Origin: Tulasnella sp. 424
Taxonomy: Eukaryota > Basidiomycota > Agaricomycetes > Cantharellales > Tulasnellaceae
Direction: 5' to 3'
NCBI GenBank assembly: GCA_019633425.1
Contig: WSUB01000021.1
Location: forward strand, 186,001 to 250,000
DNA length: 64,000 bases
Position numbers and translations under genes: made by a program. The notes under the pieces are model-generated. The model worked only from the letters and a program-made list of their open reading frames with translations. It was not told the DNA's origin and ran no database searches. Below, piece after piece: positions 59,891 through 64,000 of the stretch (within the stretch, counting starts at the first letter, position 1; the number at the start of each line of letters is the position of its first letter).

Positions 59891-61577
59891 TCGAATTCTC
59901 TTGACCGGCTCGATGCCGTGTTTCATTTCATTTTAACGTCTCTGTACATACCCAATTTGTGTCTTGTCAACGTTTTTTTTGGTGCTTTGTGAAAAAGAGA
60001 GTTTCGAAACCTAGAACCATAGTTTTGCTTCTTCTCTTCACGAATTAGATCTTCTGTTACGGCATTGGTGTCATTTCAAGCTTTTTTTTGACCTCGAAAG
60101 CGAGGTTCAACTTACCCCTCGGTGATTGGAATCCAGCTCCCCAAGATGGGCTCGGACCGGTATCTAGAGTTCACTTGGCGCCTCGAGAAAACGCGACTGA
60201 GACATGGCCGTAGTAGGCACGTTTGATGGGAAACTGGACCGTACGATAACCATCGCAAAGGGCAGGTCGGACGACGGTCGGCCGAGTTTTTGTTGCAACG
60301 AGGCCGGGGAGAGACGGAGAGCCTGAATTTGGAGACTCTCGACCCATAAAGGTAACCAGGCTGGATCATGCCCAGATTGGCATGTTGAAGGCGTGCTTTG
60401 GGCCTCGTTGAAATGGTCCTTCGGACGTGTCGCCGGAAATGGGATGCCTGCCGGGAAGGGTCCGGTGTGTGTGTGACGTGATGGCGGTCTTTTTTTGCGT
60501 TGGTTGCGTGAGGACGGGTTCATTGAGTAAGAGAACAGACTGCGAGTCGAACTGCGAGTCAGCCGTTGCAATGCGGACTTGGGGATTCTGAGTGAGGTGG
60601 CGTACCATGGGATACCTTGTCGACGTGTTCGTGAGGAAAGAGCTCGTGGAGAGAGGTCAGATGACGATGGAAAGGTGCCGGAACGCTGAGATCCGTCGTC
60701 CAAGACGGCGGAGGATTGGGGAGAGCAGAGTGAAAGGTAGGAGAGGGGAATAGGGAAAGGGTTTAGAAAGAGGGAAAGCTTAGAAGAACGACCTCAAGCA
60801 GAGCTGGCAAGAGAGAAAAAGCATCGTAGCCAGCCGAACAGGAGACGAGGCGTCATGCGACAAGGTCGACGAGAGCGATGCCTACAGGGTGTCCATCGTT
60901 GACGAGCATTCCAGTGCTCAAGGGAGAGAATAGAAGCCAAGAGGAAAGAGGGAGCAGGGAGAAGTGAGGGTGTTAGGAGCGAAAGGGGGAGAAAGATAAA
61001 AAAGGTTGAGGCTGACCTGGCTCTTATCTGCCTTCTTATCGCTTTCCCACCAAAACTCACCAGCCAATCCCATCCCTGCTAATAGCTAATGGTCCCCTTC
61101 AGGCAGGTCTGGCGAGACCGTTCGGGAAGGTTTCATTGGAACTACTGACCAATGGGATCAAAGCTATATCATAATCCTCCGCAACGAATCCTCATTTTTC
61201 TTGGTGCTGAACACGAGGACGGGGCCTGGTTGCGCAATTCCACTGGAGACGGTGCCCAAGGTTTGCCTCTGGCACTAGAAGTAAAAATTCCCAAAAGGAG
61301 TCAAAGAAATTTGAGAGCAAGTCGAAAGCAAGACTGAAGCTACGCACCGTGAAATTGTCGGAGAGACAGTGCGGAGGGCCACGAGTTCTATATTAAGGAC
61401 CTGCAGGCGGATGAAAAGCGCTTGGCTTTGCCATTGGTTTCCGCTTGCTGACAAATACAAATGTTCAAATTTTCTACGTTTTGTCTATAACGTGCTGGTG
61501 TGATACAAAAAGCCTAACATAATACCCAGAAGACCCAAAGCCCCAAGGAAATCCAGAAAGATATACATATCGCATGT
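59891..61577. other. Intergenic region downstream of BolA
   Basis: About 1.7 kb. T-rich stretches at about 59977 and 60078 fit BolA 3' processing. The rest has only unsupported frames on minus (60164-60703, Ser/Pro-rich). No gene recognised. Confidence 0.35.
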
Positions 61578-63097
61578 CTATTGGTACCTTAAAGCGGCAG
61601 GTAACGAGTACATAGTCGGTCCTGCAACTCCACCGCCCTTGCCCTTCTTCCTCATCATCACAACGAGCATCACCAAGAAACTCGCTTGAGTCAACGCACG
61701 CATCACAACCGTCCTTCCCGTAACCAGCTTGCTCGCGTCGGCTTTTAGGAGCCTGCCAAGAACTTTGAACAAGCTGTGCTTGTGGACCGTTTGCCGCCGT
61801 TCGCGGTGGTAGATGTGCAATTCGACTGGGGAGCGGCAGGCTGGACACGGTGGGGATGTAGTCCGTAATGTTGCGATGCGGTGGGACTTGTTGTTGGGAA
61901 GAGCGTTTGGTGGTGGAGGTGGGTAAAGTGTGAGGACCGCGCGAGGCGTGGACGAACCCCCCATAAGACGTTCCCACCCGGGTGGCAATGGAGGAGGGAT
62001 CAACAACGAAGGCACCAGGTAAGCCATCCCAGCTCTCCGAACCAAGTCTCTCGCCTTGGTAAGCACCTCCTCCCTCCTCCCAAACGCCGCCTCTGGTCCG
62101 GCAATCCGAACCTCCACTCCATCTCCTCCCGCCCGAGACTTGAGGTACTCCTGATGCCACCTCCCGAAGCACTGCACATGGACTAAATGTTTCCCCGGAG
62201 ATAGCGTGCATAGGCCATGGAGGGGTTCGTTCTCTGGAGGCGCAGGAGGGAGGGCTTCCACGTCCAGCATAGAGTGATTCGAAACGACCGAGTACGCGTC
62301 CAAGCCGAACCCAGAGCAGATGAGACATTCTCTATCCTCGGATGGGTCCACGGTCGGGCCTAACGTTGGTGAGAATATCGTCGGTGTTGATGTGCCGGAT
62401 GATATTGGAGATGTTGGTAGACTGAGATGTCTGGGAAGGTGAACTCTGGAACCGCGCACTTCGACCCTCTCCTCCAACGCCTTTGCCCTTCTTCTATGCC
62501 ACTTCACTGCCACTGAGACTAGGATCTTCTCCGATTCTTGAAGTAGGACCATAACGCTCATCGCCAATAAGAGTAGTCTCCATCGCACCCTCCGTCCTTG
62601 TTCGATTACCGTCGGTGGTAGGGTAAACGTAGCGGTGAATGGGGAAAAGAGGAACGGGACGAGAGGCTTCAGGCCGATCAGTCGCAGCGTTAAGAGAGAT
62701 GACTGCGCATCCAAAGTAGATCCGTCAATTAAATGTCGATTATTCAGACAAAAAAAAAAGCGAGACGCACCAACACATTCACAGCAGCCATTCCCCTCTT
62801 CTCAAACTCATCCATCACCCTCCCCTTCCTCGTAATCCACTCAAACAACCTATCAGAAACGTTCTTCCCCTTCCCTAAACTCCTGCTCGCCGCCCTTCGG
62901 ATCCTCATATCGGCTCTCGGTGGATAATATGCGTCTAGGTCTGACGAAGTGGACGAATCCAGCATAAACAGCTCACGGAGCTGCGAAGTCCCTTCTACCC
63001 AGCTTGATAAGGCGTATGCAAACGCCGCTAGCCGGATAGATGTGCCGAGTTGAGACGCAATTTGAGTGGTGGTGGCGGTGGAGGTCGTGCTGGTCAT
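61578..63097 (-). CDS. RING-like membrane-associated protein
   Basis: Two exons, 63097-62771 and 62702-61578, give 483 residues. The N-terminus is Ser/Thr-rich and helical. Hydrophobic segments follow (PLVPFLFSPFTATFTL and RLLLLAMSVMVLL), suggesting membrane insertion. A cysteine/histidine array resembles a RING with a long insert: ECLICSGFGLD, LHGLC, KHLVHVQCFGRWHQ, then, after about 110 residues of Pro-rich sequence, SPPCPACRSPVEL. The C-terminus has another hydrophobic helix (SFLVMLVVMMRKK). RING proteins are ubiquitin ligases, and membrane RINGs act in ER or peroxisome quality control. The expanded spacing means zinc binding is not certain. No exact family could be named. Confidence 0.65.
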
Positions 63098-63777
63098 TTG
63101 GAGCAGCGGATGTGGCTTGCCGGGTGGCCGTGATGAAAATGGGGCGGAATGAAATTTTGCTTGCTGTTTCGTTTTTTTTTGAACAAGAGAAACGAGGTTT
63201 CCTGTTGGTGTAAAAAGGAAGGTCAGTGGTGAAGAGTGGATGAGCCTTGAGGCTCCAACGTACGGTACGATTCGGGGTTCGAAAAAGCCGTTGGATGGTT
63301 CCTTTGTGCTTCCTTTCGAAATTCAGGTTGATGAATAATTTATCGTCGATTTTGCCTCTCCGTCAAGAGAGACTTTAATAGTGAAGTGGGTAGAGAGAGA
63401 ATCGTAGTAGTAGCAGCGTTGAAGAAAGTTCTGTGCACACTCCCTCAACGACTGTCGGGTGCGGAGGCGGAGTGGCACGAAGATCAAGGAACGTGGTGGA
63501 CGCGTCGTTTTCCCTCCGACACACCCGACGCCACAGGGTTCTCATTCTACTAATTTCCCATGCGCCCCACCAAAGCATCCCGCACACCAAGACCCAACTA
63601 GAGGGAGAATAATTGTACATTGGGCATGGACTCATTAAAAGAGCTTGTTCGAAGAAAAGAAGCGCTTTGTACGAGAACGTATTCGGATTCCAAACACAGA
63701 AAAACTACATAGGGACGATCACACAAAGACTGTTTTCCAACAAAGACCAGACCAAAGCCACCTCTCCAACCACCTCT
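63098..63777. other. Intergenic, upstream of the RING-like gene
   Basis: About 680 bases carrying the promoter of the 63097 gene and the 3' flank of the gene at the window end. A T-run is at 63173-63180. No gene seen. Confidence 0.35.
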
Positions 63778-64000
63778 TCACTCATACATCCTTCCTTTAT
63801 ACTGAATTATGTTCGTCTCCTTCTCATCAAATGCATGCTTCTGATTCGGATCCGTGTTGCTGAAGTAGGTCATGATCGCCACGGCGTCGAGCGGTTTCTT
63901 CGTAGCTGGATCGAAGAGGAATATGGATGGCTCGGTGTTGCGCTCACGATCAAACGCCCAAGGTGGACAGTCGATCGTCGGTACCGCAATCGAGTGTCCT
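63778..64000 (-). CDS. C-terminal end of an unrecognised protein (partial)
   Basis: Open from the window edge to TGA 63778, about 73 codons with coding-like composition: STEP-like acidic and polar sequence with FLFDPATKKPLDAVAIMTYF, SNTDPNQKHAFDEKETN and an end IIQYKGRMYE. No domain is identifiable from this piece. The gene continues beyond 64000. Confidence 0.55.
   Translation of the reverse strand, partial: GHSIAVPTIDCPPWAFDRERNTEPSIFLFDPATKKPLDAVAIMTYFSNTDPNQKHAFDEKETNIIQYKGRMYE

Overview
This window reads as nuclear DNA of a filamentous basidiomycete, most probably an Agaricomycete. The genes are split by many 45-65 nt introns with GT..AG or GC..AG ends. Compact housekeeping genes alternate with lineage-specific families, and there is a cluster of NACHT-WD40 STAND receptors of the kind common in Agaricomycetes. 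One run of 100 N shows that this is a draft scaffold. No tRNA, rRNA, CRISPR array or recognisable transposase was found.

Layout. 0-2 kb: 5' part of an oligopeptide (OPT) transporter on the minus strand, with no recognisable body. 2.9-4.8 kb: an oxysterol-binding protein (plus). 5.0-8.2 kb: a Lon protease ending in a peroxisomal signal (minus). 9.3-16.2 kb: two tandem paralogues (plus) that join an N-terminal helical domain of the MLKL/STAND-adaptor type to a degenerate kinase-like N-lobe and an uncharacterised C-terminal domain. 16.4-19.4 kb: a small orphan gene and NAD-malate dehydrogenase (both minus). 19.4-25 kb: a tandem array of three copies of an unknown gene (family X) between malate dehydrogenase and cytosolic leucyl-tRNA synthetase; the array has copied pieces of both neighbours. 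25-28.9 kb: leucyl-tRNA synthetase (minus). 29.2-36.5 kb: three tandem units of about 2.2-2.6 kb, each with one small spliced gene of unknown function (family Y), with an assembly gap in the third. 38.0-38.5 kb: a small single-dsRBD protein. 38.7-56 kb: three NACHT-WD40 receptors (all minus; the first is broken) with the SWI/SNF subunit gene SNF12/BAF60 between the first and second. 56-59.3 kb: no gene seen. 59.3 kb: BolA-like Fra2. 61.6-63.1 kb: a RING-like membrane protein. 63.8-64 kb: 3' end of an unrecognised gene.

How it fits together. The housekeeping genes (OSBP, Lon, MDH, LeuRS, SNF12, BolA) look intact and form a conserved backbone. Between them lie recently expanded accessory loci. 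Two unrelated-looking loci, the kinase-like pair at 9-16 kb and the STAND receptors at 38-56 kb, start with what looks like the same helical module. In animals that module, fused to a pseudokinase, is the necroptosis executioner MLKL; in fungi it is the usual adaptor of STAND receptors. The window may therefore hold both sensors and executioner-like partners of a fungal cell-death pathway. That is an inference from domain order, not something the sequence proves. Exon boundaries were worked out by hand from splice signals and by comparing paralogues; they are best supported where two or three copies agree.
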